From Streptomyces hyaluromycini (GTDB taxonomy: Bacteria; Actinomycetota; Actinomycetes; Streptomycetales; Streptomycetaceae): a stretch of DNA of 64,000 nt. Numbering within the stretch: the stretch's first letter is position 1; each line of letters opens with the position of its first letter. Both the position numbers and the translations under genes were made by a program. Positions 26,788-35,372 of this stretch are shown here, in pieces. Location: contig NZ_BCFL01000016.1 in assembly GCF_002217755.1 (NCBI RefSeq), positions 1,036,319-1,100,318 of the forward strand. The letters run 5' to 3'. Below the pieces are notes generated by a model, which was not told the DNA's origin, made no database searches, and saw only the letters and a program-made list of their open reading frames with translations.

Positions 26788-28082
26788 GACGAACTCCCGT
26801 TTTCGGTACGGACGGTGGAGTGCGGGGCGGAGACAGGGGCCGGGGCCTCGGCCGGGGCAGGTGCCGCGGCCGGACCCGGGACACGCTCGGCGAATCGACG
26901 CGCGTCACGCCGGGACGCGAGGACGCGCCGGTGTTCCTGGCGGCGCGTGAGGTGGCCGGGGCCGCGGCCGCCGAGGATGCGGGCGGCGACGAACAGCAGC
27001 AGCACCAGCGCCATGAGCAGGGCCGCCGTACCGAAACCGCGCGAGATCATGTTCGGCTCGGGCGACTTGACGAACTCGAAGGTGACCAGCGGCAGGGAGA
27101 CCATCGGGTCGTGGAACGGGTTGAGGTTGAGCTCGTTGGTGAAGCCGGCGGTCAGCAGGACCGGGGAGGTCTCGCCGATGCCGCGCGCGGTGCCGAGGAT
27201 CACGGCGGTGGTCAGACCCGAGCGGCAGGTCGGCAGGACCACGTGCCAGACCGTGCGCCAGCGGCTCGTCCCCATCGCGTAGCTGGCCTCGCGCAGGGTG
27301 CCGGGGACCAGCCGGATGACGACGTCCGCGGCCCTGATGATGATCGGCAGCATCATCACCGAGAGGGCGAGCCCGGCGGCGAGACCGGACTGGTCCAGGC
27401 CCAGGCCGAGGATCACGGTCGCGTAGATGAACAGGCCGGCGACGACCGACGGCAACGCCGTCATCGCCTCGACGATGGTGCGCACGAACCGGGCGTAGGC
27501 GCCGGGCACCTCGTTGAGGAACACCGCGCAGACCAGTCCGGCCGGCACGGTGATCAGCAGCGCGATCGTGATCATGATCAGGGTGCCGGCCGCCGCGTGC
27601 AGGGCGCCGCCCACGCTGAGCGGCTGCAGCGGGCCGGCCAGCTCCATGCTCTGGGTGAAGAAGTTCAGGTGCACCAGCGCCTTGCGGCCCTGGATGAGCG
27701 CGTAGCAGACGACGAACGCGAGGATCACGACGAGCAGCAGACCCATCGACCGCACGATCGCCGCCGCGATCCGGTCGACGATCGCGGGCCCGTCCTCGTC
27801 GAAGGAGACCAGCAGGGCGTACATCAGCAGGAAGAGGCCGTACGCGATGACGACGAAGCCGACGGCGCCGTTGAACGGGAGCAGCCAGTGGAACAGCAGC
27901 CAGGTGATCGACAGCGCGGCGGTGGCGGCTCCGACCATGGCGTACACGTCGGTGGCGTGCAGCTGCGTCAGGGCGCGGCGGCGCTCACCGGCCGGGCCGG
28001 CGCCGCGGGACGGGCCCGGCAGCGTGGTGCCCGGGCGTCCGGTCGCCTGACGCGCGCCGGGCGCTTCAGGGGCAACGGTCAT
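26784..28082 (-). CDS. pstA: Phosphate-type ABC transporter permease (PstA family)
   Basis: 432 residues, long for PstA (about 280-300) because of an N-terminal extension with two extra helices (about 48-100) and a disordered Pro/Ala-rich C-terminal tail. The core has FLNEVPGAYARFVRTIVEAM, ALPSVVAGLFIYA, and the EAA-type loop EASYAMGTSRWRTVWHVVLP, followed by GIGETSPVLLTAG, all PstA features. The ATG at 28082 lies 62 bases after the pstC stop. It overlaps the pstS start. With PstC it should form the channel. Confidence 0.9.
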   Translation of the reverse strand: MTVAPEAPGARQATGRPGTTLPGPSRGAGPAGERRRALTQLHATDVYAMVGAATAALSITWLLFHWLLPFNGAVGFVVIAYGLFLLMYALLVSFDEDGPAIVDRIAAAIVRSMGLLLVVILAFVVCYALIQGRKALVHLNFFTQSMELAGPLQPLSVGGALHAAAGTLIMITIALLITVPAGLVCAVFLNEVPGAYARFVRTIVEAMTALPSVVAGLFIYATVILGLGLDQSGLAAGLALSVMMLPIIIRAADVVIRLVPGTLREASYAMGTSRWRTVWHVVLPTCRSGLTTAVILGTARGIGETSPVLLTAGFTNELNLNPFHDPMVSLPLVTFEFVKSPEPNMISRGFGTAALLMALVLLLFVAARILGGRGPGHLTRRQEHRRVLASRRDARRFAERVPGPAAAPAPAEAPAPVSAPHSTVRTENGSSS

Positions 28083-28144
28083 GGTCGCTCATTCCTGTGT
28101 GGCGTACCTGTGTGGCGTAGGGGACGTGCGGGCGCCGTGGGTGC

Positions 28145-29215
28145 TCAGGCGTCGCTCGTCGCGCCCGAGCGGGAGCGGGCGACGATGGACGAGGCGGCGA
28201 AGTTGACGATCAGCGTCATGACGAACAGCGAGAAGCCGGCCGCCATCAGCGCGGACATGCTGAACTCGCCGGCCTCGCCGTAGCGCAGGGCGATCAGCGA
28301 GGAGACCGAGCTGGTACCGGACTGCAGGATGTGCCACTGGACCTGGAAGGTCACCGAGATGATCATGAAGACGGCGATCGTCTCGCCCAGCGCGCGGCCG
28401 AGCCCGAGCATCGTGCCGCCGATCATCCCGCCGCGCCCGAAGGGCAGCACCACGCTGCGGATCATGCCCCAGCGGGTGGCGCCGAGCGCGTAGGCGCCCT
28501 CGCGCTCACCGGCGGGCGCCTGCGAGAAGACCTCGCGCATGATCGAGCAGATGATGGGCGCGATCATCATGCCGACGACCAGTCCCGCGATGAACGTCGA
28601 GGACGTGTAGATGCTCTCGGGCGCGAGCGGGTCGTTCGGGTCGGCGCCCTGCACGTCGAAGACGGGGATCCAGCCGAAGTAGGCGGAGATCCAGCGGGCG
28701 ATCGGCAGGACCTTGTCCTGGAGGAAGAAGACGCCCCACAGGCCGTAGACCACGGACGGTACGGCGGCCATCAGGTCGACGACGCTGATCAGCGTCCGGC
28801 GCAGCCGCGGCGAGGCGTACTCGGAGATGTACAGCGCGGCGCCGGTGGCCAGGGGCACGGCCACGAACACCGCGACGGTCGCGATCAGGATGGTCCCGAC
28901 GATGACGGCCGCGATGCCGAACTTCCCGCTGCCGGGCTCCCAGTCGGCGGTGGTCAGAAACGACCAGCCGGCCTTGTCCAGCGCCAGCCAGGCCCGGTAG
29001 AGCAGGAAGCCGCCGACGAGCAGCATCACGGCCAGCACGAGACCGCCGCCGGAGCGCAGCACCGCGCGGAACACCCGGTCGGGCAGCCCGGGATCGGCGT
29101 ACAGGCGTCTCCGTACGTCGGGGTCTCCGGCGTCGGTGGAGCCGACGCCCGCGATCACGGGCTGCGGCTGTCTGGTTCTTCTCAGCGAAGGCACGGTCCC
29201 GACACTCCGTGCCAT
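28145..29215 (-). CDS. pstC: Phosphate-type ABC transporter permease (PstC family)
   Basis: 356 residues from the ATG at 29215; a GTG at 29194 with GGAG upstream is an alternative, and the choice is uncertain. Six helices: FLLYRAWLALDKAG, a region with ALYISEYASPRLRRTLISVVDLMAAVPSVVYG split over two segments, FIAGLVVGMMIAPII, and the EAA loop EGAYALGATRWGMIRSVVLP followed by GLGRALGETIAV, all typical of PstC. It is the first gene of the leftward cluster, so the promoter should lie at 29216-29347. A single GTTCAC-like element is seen there on the minus strand but not a tandem PHO box. Confidence 0.9.
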   Translation of the reverse strand: MARSVGTVPSLRRTRQPQPVIAGVGSTDAGDPDVRRRLYADPGLPDRVFRAVLRSGGGLVLAVMLLVGGFLLYRAWLALDKAGWSFLTTADWEPGSGKFGIAAVIVGTILIATVAVFVAVPLATGAALYISEYASPRLRRTLISVVDLMAAVPSVVYGLWGVFFLQDKVLPIARWISAYFGWIPVFDVQGADPNDPLAPESIYTSSTFIAGLVVGMMIAPIICSIMREVFSQAPAGEREGAYALGATRWGMIRSVVLPFGRGGMIGGTMLGLGRALGETIAVFMIISVTFQVQWHILQSGTSSVSSLIALRYGEAGEFSMSALMAAGFSLFVMTLIVNFAASSIVARSRSGATSDA

Positions 29216-29347
29216 CGGTTGACATGCACATCCCGAGGTGTGAACTACGGGTTCCCTAAGGGCAACATCGGCCCCGGCCGCACGGGCATGCCTCACCCCC
29301 GACCAGGGCCTCTGCCGCCCCGGTTGACCTGAGGGATCAGCCCTTGC

Positions 29348-29740
29348 CTACTCGCCCCATAACTCGGGCCCGGCATATACCAGTTCGGCGATCGTCGCGC
29401 GGAACCGGTCGTAGGACGCACGGCAGGTGGCATGCCTCTCGTACGTCCGCGCCGAGCCCGCCAGATGGCGGCCGGAGTCGTCCCAGACCACCCACACCCA
29501 GCCGCCGCCGTCGGAACCGTGCTGCACCCCGCCCCCGGTACGGGAGTGCAACGCGCACATGCGATGAAACGCGGCACGACATCGGGCATGGCTGTCGTGC
29601 GAGGTGAGCGAGACCGCCACCGATCTGCCGTTCGGCGCCACCAGACGCCAGCCGAACCTGCCCTGCCCGTCGATGTCCACCTGGCATCTCATGCCCGCTG
29701 CCCCGGCGGCAGGTCTTGCCGCCCTCTCGGACCGCTCCAT
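29348..29740 (-). CDS. DUF1508/YegP-like small protein
   Basis: 130 residues, or 114 if the internal Met at residue 17 is used. The pattern GRFGWRLVAPNGRSVAVS matches the first strand pair of the DUF1508 (YegP) fold (F-x-W-x-L-x-A-x-N-G), and the second half ends SARTYERHATCRASYDRFRA, a common streptomycete continuation (YERxxxCxxAxxRFR). Probably a cytoplasmic beta-sheet protein of unknown role. It lies at the left boundary of the accessory stretch and has no evident operon partner. Confidence 0.65.
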   Translation of the reverse strand: MERSERAARPAAGAAGMRCQVDIDGQGRFGWRLVAPNGRSVAVSLTSHDSHARCRAAFHRMCALHSRTGGGVQHGSDGGGWVWVVWDDSGRHLAGSARTYERHATCRASYDRFRATIAELVYAGPELWGE

Positions 29741-30011
29741 GTCCCACCCCCGCCGCCCAATCGGTTAGTAAAATCCGCAGGTACGGCACTCTGGGGCGGC
29801 AGCAGCAATCTACTGAGGCGCGGGTGGCAACGCCCGGACAAAACTGACTGCCGCGGCCACGCTTCATGTAGAGGTATCCCCTAGGTAACCCGTAGGCAAG
29901 ACACAGAGAAAGCGCTCCCACCCGGACCGGGACAACGTTGCCAATTGGGGCGTCACCACAAACGGCTCCGCCGACCGCCGACTTCGAACCGGAGCAGCTT
30001 CCGTTGGCCCG

Positions 30012-30986
30012 CTAGCCCGCGACCCGCAACAGGAGCTTCCCCGTGCTCGTCCGGGCGCCCATCAGGCGGTGCGCCTCCGCCGCCTCCTCCAGCGCGAACT
30101 CGGCCGTGACCGGCAGGGTCACCGTGCCGTCCACCGCCTTCGCGAAGGCCCGGGCGGACAGCTCCCGCAGCACGTCCGGCGCCGTCTGGGCGAGCGTCAG
30201 GATGGAGAAACCGGCGACCGACAGGCCCCGCGGATACAGCTCCGGCTGGCCCGCCGTCCAGGCCGGTTCGCCGCTCGCGTTGCCGTAGGAGACCAGGCGG
30301 CCGAAGCGGGCCAGGGACGACAGGCTCGCGCGCAGCGTCCTGCCGCCGACGGGGTCGAGGGCCAGGTCGACGCCCCGGCCGCCGGTGGCCTCCTGGACCG
30401 GCTCCTCGAAGTCGCCGACGAAGACCTCGTCGTAGCCGTGGTCCCGCGCATACGCCGCCTTCGCCGCGCTCGACACCACGCCGTACACCGCGGCCGCGCC
30501 CGCCGCCTTCGCCAGTTGCCCGGCCGCCGTGCCGACCCCGCCCGCCGCACCCTGCACGAGGACGGTCTCGCCGGGCTGGAGGCGCCCGACGGTGTGGACG
30601 AGGGCGTATGCCGTCGGCAGGACGGACGGGAGCGTGGCTCCGGTGCGCAGGTCCGCCCCTGCCGGCAGCGCGAAGACCGTCGCCGCCTCCGTCACGGCCA
30701 CGTCCGCGTAGGCGCCGCCCTGTGTCAGCGCGGCCACCTCCTGGCCGACGGCGAGGTCCGTGACGCCGGCGCCGAGGGCCCTGACCCGGCCCGAGACCTC
30801 CAGTCCCGGGCGGAACGGCAGGCCCGGCACGCGGTAGCCCTCCGAACGTGCCTTGAGGTCGGCGAAGTTCACGCCCGCGTACGCCACGTCGATGCTCACC
30901 TCACCCGGGCCCGGCTCGGGGACGTCCGCCGCCACCGCCTTCAGGACCTCAGGACCGCCGTATTCCTGCAACTCGACCGCGCGCAT
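30012..30986 (-). CDS. NADPH:quinone oxidoreductase-like MDR protein
   Basis: 324 residues from the ATG at 30986 (MRAVELQEYGGPEVL, the usual family start; an ATG three codons earlier is possible). Zinc-independent medium-chain reductase: AGVNFADLKARSGEG-type N-terminal loop, LPSVLPTAYAL, and the nucleotide fold VLVQGAAGGVGTAAGQLAK (A-A-x-G-G-V-G). It is divergent from an ArsR regulator with three repeated half-sites between them, so it is most likely repressed by that regulator and induced by a quinone or electrophile. Confidence 0.88.
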   Translation of the reverse strand: MRAVELQEYGGPEVLKAVAADVPEPGPGEVSIDVAYAGVNFADLKARSEGYRVPGLPFRPGLEVSGRVRALGAGVTDLAVGQEVAALTQGGAYADVAVTEAATVFALPAGADLRTGATLPSVLPTAYALVHTVGRLQPGETVLVQGAAGGVGTAAGQLAKAAGAAAVYGVVSSAAKAAYARDHGYDEVFVGDFEEPVQEATGGRGVDLALDPVGGRTLRASLSSLARFGRLVSYGNASGEPAWTAGQPELYPRGLSVAGFSILTLAQTAPDVLRELSARAFAKAVDGTVTLPVTAEFALEEAAEAHRLMGARTSTGKLLLRVAG

Positions 30987-31002
30987 GGCACACACCCCTC
31001 AG

Positions 31003-31058
31003 CGAGTGTTCAACATGAATCGAACACTCGGGAGTGTATGGTTTTCATCGAACACTCG
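31003..31058. promoter_or_regulatory. ArsR-type operator cluster between reductase and regulator genes
   Basis: CGAGTGTTC (31003-31011) and GAACACTCG (31022-31030) form a perfect 9-bp dyad with a 10-base spacer. A third copy, CGAACACTCG, lies at 31049-31058 as a direct repeat of the right arm 28 bases further on. The set spans the divergent promoters. Confidence 0.7.
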
Positions 31059-31089
31059 GCAAGCAGAACACGGCAGTGAGGAGGACGGC

Positions 31090-31422
31090 ATGGCCGGCAC
31101 GAGCCATCGGGCCGCCCCCGAGCACACCCACCCCGACGAGGTACCCGTCCTCACCGCGCTCGCCGCGCTCGCCGACCCTGTACGCCTCACGCTCGTCAGG
31201 GAGCTGGCCGCCGACGCCGAGTGGTCCCGCAGCTGCGGCAGCTTCGACGTGCCCGTCGGCAAGGCCGCCCTCAGCCACCACTTCTCCGTACTGCGGGCGG
31301 CCGGCCTCGTCGAACAGCGGGACGAGGGGCCGCGCCGGGTCAACCGCCTGCGGCGAGCGGAGTTCGAGGCGCGCTTCCCGGGACTGCTCGACCTCGTCCT
31401 GCGACCGGAGCCGCACCTGTAG
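31090..31422 (+). CDS. ArsR-family (winged helix) regulator
   Basis: 110 residues from the ATG at 31090 (GAGGAC upstream). LTALAALADPVRLTLVREL opens the fold and the recognition helix is in VGKAALSHHFSVLRAAGLVE, followed by the wing EGPRRVNRLR. There is no CxCxxC metal box; only one Cys (SCGSF) precedes the HTH, so it probably senses something other than arsenite or zinc, possibly through that Cys. It is transcribed away from the quinone reductase gene, its likely target. Confidence 0.87.
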   Translation: MAGTSHRAAPEHTHPDEVPVLTALAALADPVRLTLVRELAADAEWSRSCGSFDVPVGKAALSHHFSVLRAAGLVEQRDEGPRRVNRLRRAEFEARFPGLLDLVLRPEPHL

Positions 31423-31480
31423 GGCCTGGCGAGAGGACCTGGCGATCCCCGACCCTCGACGCCGCACACGAGACACTCCG

Positions 31481-31936
31481 TCACGGGCTCCCCTTCCCGC
31501 CCACCTCGAACCAGAGCAGCTTCCCGGCGCCGCACTTCAGGGGGCCGTCCCCCAGCGCCAGGCCACCCCATCGGTCGGCGTACTCCGTCACCAGACACAG
31601 CCCACGCCCGCTCTCAGCGTCCGCCGGCACGGGCGGCACCCGATTCCAGGGCGGTTCGCCGAAAGGGGCGGGGACATGCGGATGACTGTCCCAGACCCCG
31701 ACCCGCAGCCGCCCGTCCGCGAGCGCGGTGAGGCGCAGCGAAACGGGTCCGCCGCTGTACAGGTAGGCATTGGCGACGAGTTCGGACGTCAACAGCTGTA
31801 CAGCATCAAGGACTTCACCTCTGCCGTGACTGTCCAACACGGACCGTACGGTCATACGTGCGACACGTGCGGCGCGGGGGTCATGGGGCAGGCGGAGGGC
31901 GTACACCCAGGTGTCGTGCGGGGCTACGGTGACCAT
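31481..31936 (-). CDS. HATPase-domain protein (RsbW/anti-sigma-like)
   Basis: 151 residues with a stand-alone GHKL ATPase fold: LLTSELVANAYLYS (N-box), VGVWDSHP (G1-like) and ESGRGLCLV (G2). This matches the many streptomycete RsbW-like kinases that bind anti-anti-sigma or XRE-type partners. The N-box reads ELVANAYLYS where ELVTNAxxHS is usual. It lies divergently from the XRE/DUF397 pair, a recurring arrangement in Streptomyces. Confidence 0.8.
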   Translation of the reverse strand: MVTVAPHDTWVYALRLPHDPRAARVARMTVRSVLDSHGRGEVLDAVQLLTSELVANAYLYSGGPVSLRLTALADGRLRVGVWDSHPHVPAPFGEPPWNRVPPVPADAESGRGLCLVTEYADRWGGLALGDGPLKCGAGKLLWFEVGGKGSP

Positions 31937-32171
31937 GAACGGCTCCTACGGTGGGAGGACTCGGTTCCCTCGACAATCCGACCGGGCGGTGGCAGTGCCG
32001 CGCGCGGACAGGGCGGCGCGGTGCGCTTCCGGCTTATGGGGCGGGAGTTGAGCGGCTCGGGTTTCACCGTAGCGGTAGCCGTAGAATGGTTTCTACGAAA
32101 TCTGCCGATACATGCGACGCTGCACTCCTGTGGGTGACCGTGTACGAAGCAAGGCGAAGGAGCGGAAGAAC

Positions 32172-33023
32172 ATGCCGCCACGGCAGACACCCACGGCACG
32201 GCAGCTGCGCCTGGGCGCCGAGCTGCGCAAGCTCCGCGAGAAAACGGGTCTCACCGCCCGGGAAGCCGGCGAGATGATCGGCGCGAACCAGGCACGCATC
32301 AGCAACATCGAGACGGGCCGCTTCGGCCTCAGCGAACAGCGTGTCCGCACACTCGCCGACAACTACAGCTGTACAGACTCGGCCCTGATCGACGCACTCG
32401 TGGCCATGGCGGGCCACCGGGACCGCGGCTGGTGGGAGGAGTACCGGGGCACTCTGCCGCCTCACTCACTGGACCTTGCGGAGATGGAGCACCACGCCGT
32501 CGCCCTGCGAGTGGCCCAGGTCATCAACATCCCTGGCCTGCTCCAGACCCCGGAGCAGGCCCGCACACTGTTCCGCCAGGTGGTCCCCGAGTTGCGACCG
32601 CACGAGATCGAGTACCGCATCTCCCATCGCATCAAGCGCCAGGCCGCCCTCCACCGCGAGCGACCGACCCCGTACACGGCGATCATTCACGAGGCCGCTC
32701 TGCGCATGCGATTCGGTGGCCGGGACGTAGCCCGAGCCCAGTTGGACCACTTGGCGAAGATGAGCGAACTCCCGCACGTCACTGTCCGGGTGATCCCGTT
32801 CGACGGCACCGCGTTCCCCACGGTGGGCCACGGGCTCGACTACGCCTACGGCCCCGTCCCCGCCCTGGACACGGCGCAGCTCGACGCCGCCCACGGCAGC
32901 GAACTCGTTGACTCGGCAGCACAGTTGGCCAAGTACCGACTCATCCTCGACCGCATGCAGGAGTCCACCCTGGAGCCCGAGGATTCCCGCGACCTCATCC
33001 ACCGCATCGCACAGGACACCTGA
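32172..33023 (+). CDS. XRE-family regulator with DUF5753 domain
   Basis: 283 residues from the ATG at 32172, chosen for AAGGAG about ten bases upstream. N-terminal HTH at about 10-70 (LRKLREKTGLTAREAGEMIG and ARISNIETGRFG), then the DUF5753 domain (WWEEYRGTLPPHSLDLAEME, INIPGLLQTPEQARTLFR, and the C-terminal block with VRVIPFDG). WhiJ and BldB-associated regulators have this build and work with a small DUF397 protein; here that partner follows after 10 bases. Confidence 0.88.
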   Translation: MPPRQTPTARQLRLGAELRKLREKTGLTAREAGEMIGANQARISNIETGRFGLSEQRVRTLADNYSCTDSALIDALVAMAGHRDRGWWEEYRGTLPPHSLDLAEMEHHAVALRVAQVINIPGLLQTPEQARTLFRQVVPELRPHEIEYRISHRIKRQAALHRERPTPYTAIIHEAALRMRFGGRDVARAQLDHLAKMSELPHVTVRVIPFDGTAFPTVGHGLDYAYGPVPALDTAQLDAAHGSELVDSAAQLAKYRLILDRMQESTLEPEDSRDLIHRIAQDT

Positions 33024-33033
33024 GAGCCGAGCC

Positions 33034-33216
33034 ATGACAGAACTCACCTGGCAGAAGTCCACCTACAGCGAGGAAGCATCCTCGTGCGTCGAGATAGCCC
33101 CCACCCCGACCACGATCCACATACGCGACTCCAAATACCCCTCCGGCCCTCACCTCACCCTCCGGCCCACCGCCTGGGCGGACTTCGTCTCGTACACGGC
33201 GCAACCGGGCCGCTGA
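33034..33216 (+). CDS. DUF397 small protein (partner of XRE regulator)
   Basis: 60 residues starting TELTWQKSTYSEEASSCVEI and containing IHIRDSKYPSGPHLTL, the W-x-K-S-x-Y-S and D-S-K-x-P-x-G-P motifs of DUF397. Ten bases after the XRE gene. In S. coelicolor such proteins act with WhiJ-like regulators, and overexpression of some affects sporulation or antibiotic production. The specific process controlled here is unknown. Confidence 0.88.
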   Translation: MTELTWQKSTYSEEASSCVEIAPTPTTIHIRDSKYPSGPHLTLRPTAWADFVSYTAQPGR

Positions 33217-33237
33217 GCGCGGGGCAGTTGGTCCTCG

Positions 33238-33879
33238 TCACTGCATGGCCAGCCTCACCAGCCAGGGGTGTCCGGGATGTATGCGCGTCAGCCACCCGTT
33301 GAGAGCTTCGCGCCGTGTCCGGCTCAGCAGCGGCAGCACCCCGTCGAAGTCGGCGTGGTCCTTGGGCCGTGTCTCCTTCGCCTTGAACAACAGCACCAGC
33401 TCCGGGACAAGGTAGGGGACGCCGTCCGCACTCCTGTCGATGACCGCGGCGTACGGCAGCCGCAGGCTTTCGTCCCGTCGGCAGATCCATGTCCCGCCCT
33501 CGTGCGGCTCGCGGAAGACGTCGAAGAGGAACCGCCCGCTCGCCGGATCCCGCAGCCACGTCTGGTGCGTTGCCGCGAGCACCTCGTCTTCTGCCCTTTC
33601 CCAGACCCGTCCCGAGCCCACCGCGTCAAACACGTACTCGGGGAAGCGGTCCCGCACCTCCGCGAACCCGGCCGCAGGAATGGCGATCTCCAGATCGCCG
33701 TGGGGCCTCGACTGCCCGCCACGGAAAAGGTCCAGAGCCCACCCGGCCGCAACACACCAGGGCACGCCGACCCCACCCAAGCGGGCCGCGACCTGTTCCG
33801 GCCGCCACGGGTCCGCCCAGCGGGCGGTCAGTTCGTCAGCGTCGAGAACGGCACCGCCGGGTGGCAGGGAATCAGGCAT
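33238..33879 (-). CDS. Nucleotidyltransferase-fold protein (aminoglycoside adenylyltransferase-like)
   Basis: 213 residues from the ATG at 33879; an ATG at 33942 is possible. WCVAAGWALDLFRGGQSRPH then GDLEIAIP matches the GG-W-(7-11)-D/E-x-D core of polymerase-beta-type transferases such as AadB/LinB. The metal-binding pair reads D-x-E-x rather than D-x-D, which may weaken catalysis. The C-terminal part PYLVPELVLLFKAKETRPKD and HADFDGVLPLL is also typical (KDxxDF). The substrate could be a small molecule or a tRNA/protein, as in MNT toxins. Divergent from the Phd-like gene. Confidence 0.72.
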   Translation of the reverse strand: MPDSLPPGGAVLDADELTARWADPWRPEQVAARLGGVGVPWCVAAGWALDLFRGGQSRPHGDLEIAIPAAGFAEVRDRFPEYVFDAVGSGRVWERAEDEVLAATHQTWLRDPASGRFLFDVFREPHEGGTWICRRDESLRLPYAAVIDRSADGVPYLVPELVLLFKAKETRPKDHADFDGVLPLLSRTRREALNGWLTRIHPGHPWLVRLAMQ

Positions 33880-33990
33880 CAGCACAACGTACCGCCGCGC
33901 ATCACAAGATCCTCCATGCCGGATCGACGGCGGCGTGATCACTCGTACGTGCGATGGCGCCCGAGCGAGTTTCGAAGTAGTTTCAAAGTC

Positions 33991-34491
33991 ATGAGTGCCG
34001 AGAGCGCAGCCGTGAACTTCTCCGAGCTGGTGAACAAGAACAAGCAGACACTCGCCCGGCTCCAGGATTCACCGAGACTGCTCCTGCACCGCAGAGACGG
34101 TGAGGACCTGGTTCTCACCACCGCCGCGCGAGCCGAGCAGGACCAGACCGTGGTGTCCGCGGCCACCCGGATGCTGGCCGCGATGGCGCGCCGGGAACCC
34201 GGCAGCATGGAACTGCTTCTCGACATACTGCCGGACGCCTTCCCCTGGGTCCGCTTCCTGCCCGAGCCCGATCTCCACGCCTTCGCCGTCGAACTGGTCG
34301 ACACCATGCGCGCCGCCGACTCGGTCGGCAACAGTGCCTCCGTCGCCCAGTTGCTCATCGCCTGGCAGCACACCGCCGAGGTCTACTCCGACCCCGAGCT
34401 GCTGGCCGCGCTGACCAGGGATCACGGCGAGGACGTCGACGCCGACCCGACTCTGGCGGGAATCGGCCGTCCGAGCCGCCTACTGCCGTGA
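33991..34491 (+). CDS. Phd-like (prevent-host-death) domain protein
   Basis: 166 residues from the ATG at 33991. VNFSELVNKNKQTLARLQDS then RLLLHRRDGEDLVLTTA has the strand-helix-strand layout of Phd/YefM antitoxins and closely matches a streptomycete group that carries a longer helical C-terminal domain (PDVFPWVRFL-type segment followed by helices). The C-terminal domain is not a classic toxin-neutralising tail. The neighbouring divergent transferase-fold gene could be a partner, but the arrangement is not that of a standard antitoxin-toxin operon. Confidence 0.68.
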   Translation: MSAESAAVNFSELVNKNKQTLARLQDSPRLLLHRRDGEDLVLTTAARAEQDQTVVSAATRMLAAMARREPGSMELLLDILPDAFPWVRFLPEPDLHAFAVELVDTMRAADSVGNSASVAQLLIAWQHTAEVYSDPELLAALTRDHGEDVDADPTLAGIGRPSRLLP

Positions 34492-34529
34492 GGCCGGAGA
34501 CGCCCGCCGGATTCGAGCTCCCCGTTTTC

Positions 34530-34545
34530 TGGACTTGCTAGTCCA
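34530..34545. promoter_or_regulatory. TGGAC-N6-GTCCA operator upstream of SDR gene
   Basis: TGGACTTGCTAGTCCA lies 62 bases before the SDR start. The same half-sites with the same spacing occur directly upstream of the convergent TetR gene at 36004-36019. Confidence 0.7.
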
Positions 34546-34607
34546 TTTTCCCGGGCGCACAGTGGGCCGCGTCCGACGGGGACAGCGAGTGACACGGAGG
34601 GTTGATC

Positions 34608-35372
34608 ATGACCATGCGGCTGACGGGCAGGACCGCGCTGGTGACCGGTGCGACCAGCAACATCGGGCGGGCGATCGCGGAGGCCTTTGCCGCCGAGGGG
34701 GCGCATGTCGTCGTCTCGGGGCGTAGTGGCGTGCGTGGGGCGGAGGTGGTCGAGGGGATCCGTTCCCGCGGCGGCCGTGCCGACTTCGTGCGGGCCGACC
34801 TGGACGGCAGCGCCGCCGCCTCGCGGGCGCTCGCCGAAGAGGCGACGCGGGTCCTGGGCGGCCGTATCGACGTCCTCGTCAACAACGCGGGCATCTATCC
34901 CGGCGACGCGACCACCGCCACCGACGAGAAGACCTTCGACCAGGTCTACGCGGTCAACGTCAAGGCCCCGTTCTTCCTGACGGCGGCCGTCGCGCCCGCC
35001 ATGGCGGAGGCCGGCGGCGGGGCGATCGTCAATCTGGGGTCCTGGATCGCGCGCCTCGGCATCCCCGTCGGCGCGCTCTACAGCTCCACCAAGGGGGCCG
35101 TGGAGACGCTGACCCGCGCCTGGGCCGCGGAGTTCGGGCCGCGGGGGGTACGGGTGAACGCGATCTCGCCGGGTGTGGTGCTGGCGGCGGACGCCGAGGA
35201 CGCCAGCCTCGCCGAGGTCATGATGAAGGGGACGCCGGCGGGCCGGATGGGCACGCCGGACGAGATCGCGAGCGCGGCGGTGTATCTGGCGGCCGACGAG
35301 TCGTCGTTCGTGCACGGCATCGTGCTCGACGTGGACGGCGGCCGCACGACCGCTGCCGTCATCGCGGCCTAG
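34608..35372 (+). CDS. Short-chain dehydrogenase/reductase
   Basis: 254 residues from the ATG at 34608, with GGAGG nine bases upstream; TTG at 34602 and ATG at 34614 are alternatives. Classical SDR: TGATSNIGRAIAEAF (cofactor loop), NNAG, catalytic Ser in NLGSWIA, YSSTKGA (Tyr-x-x-x-Lys, here Y-S-S-T-K), and ISPGVV. The Arg/Ser after the second strand (VVSGRSG) suggests NADPH. Substrate unknown. It is convergent with a TetR gene overlapping by 14 bases and shares its operator, so it is the probable target. Confidence 0.9.
   Translation: MTMRLTGRTALVTGATSNIGRAIAEAFAAEGAHVVVSGRSGVRGAEVVEGIRSRGGRADFVRADLDGSAAASRALAEEATRVLGGRIDVLVNNAGIYPGDATTATDEKTFDQVYAVNVKAPFFLTAAVAPAMAEAGGGAIVNLGSWIARLGIPVGALYSSTKGAVETLTRAWAAEFGPRGVRVNAISPGVVLAADAEDASLAEVMMKGTPAGRMGTPDEIASAAVYLAADESSFVHGIVLDVDGGRTTAAVIAA

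Noticed and set aside
29216..29347. PHO box upstream of pstC
   Set aside because: One GTTCAC-like hexamer is visible on the minus strand, but the adjacent 11-base unit does not match, and PhoP needs tandem repeats. PhoP control cannot be claimed.
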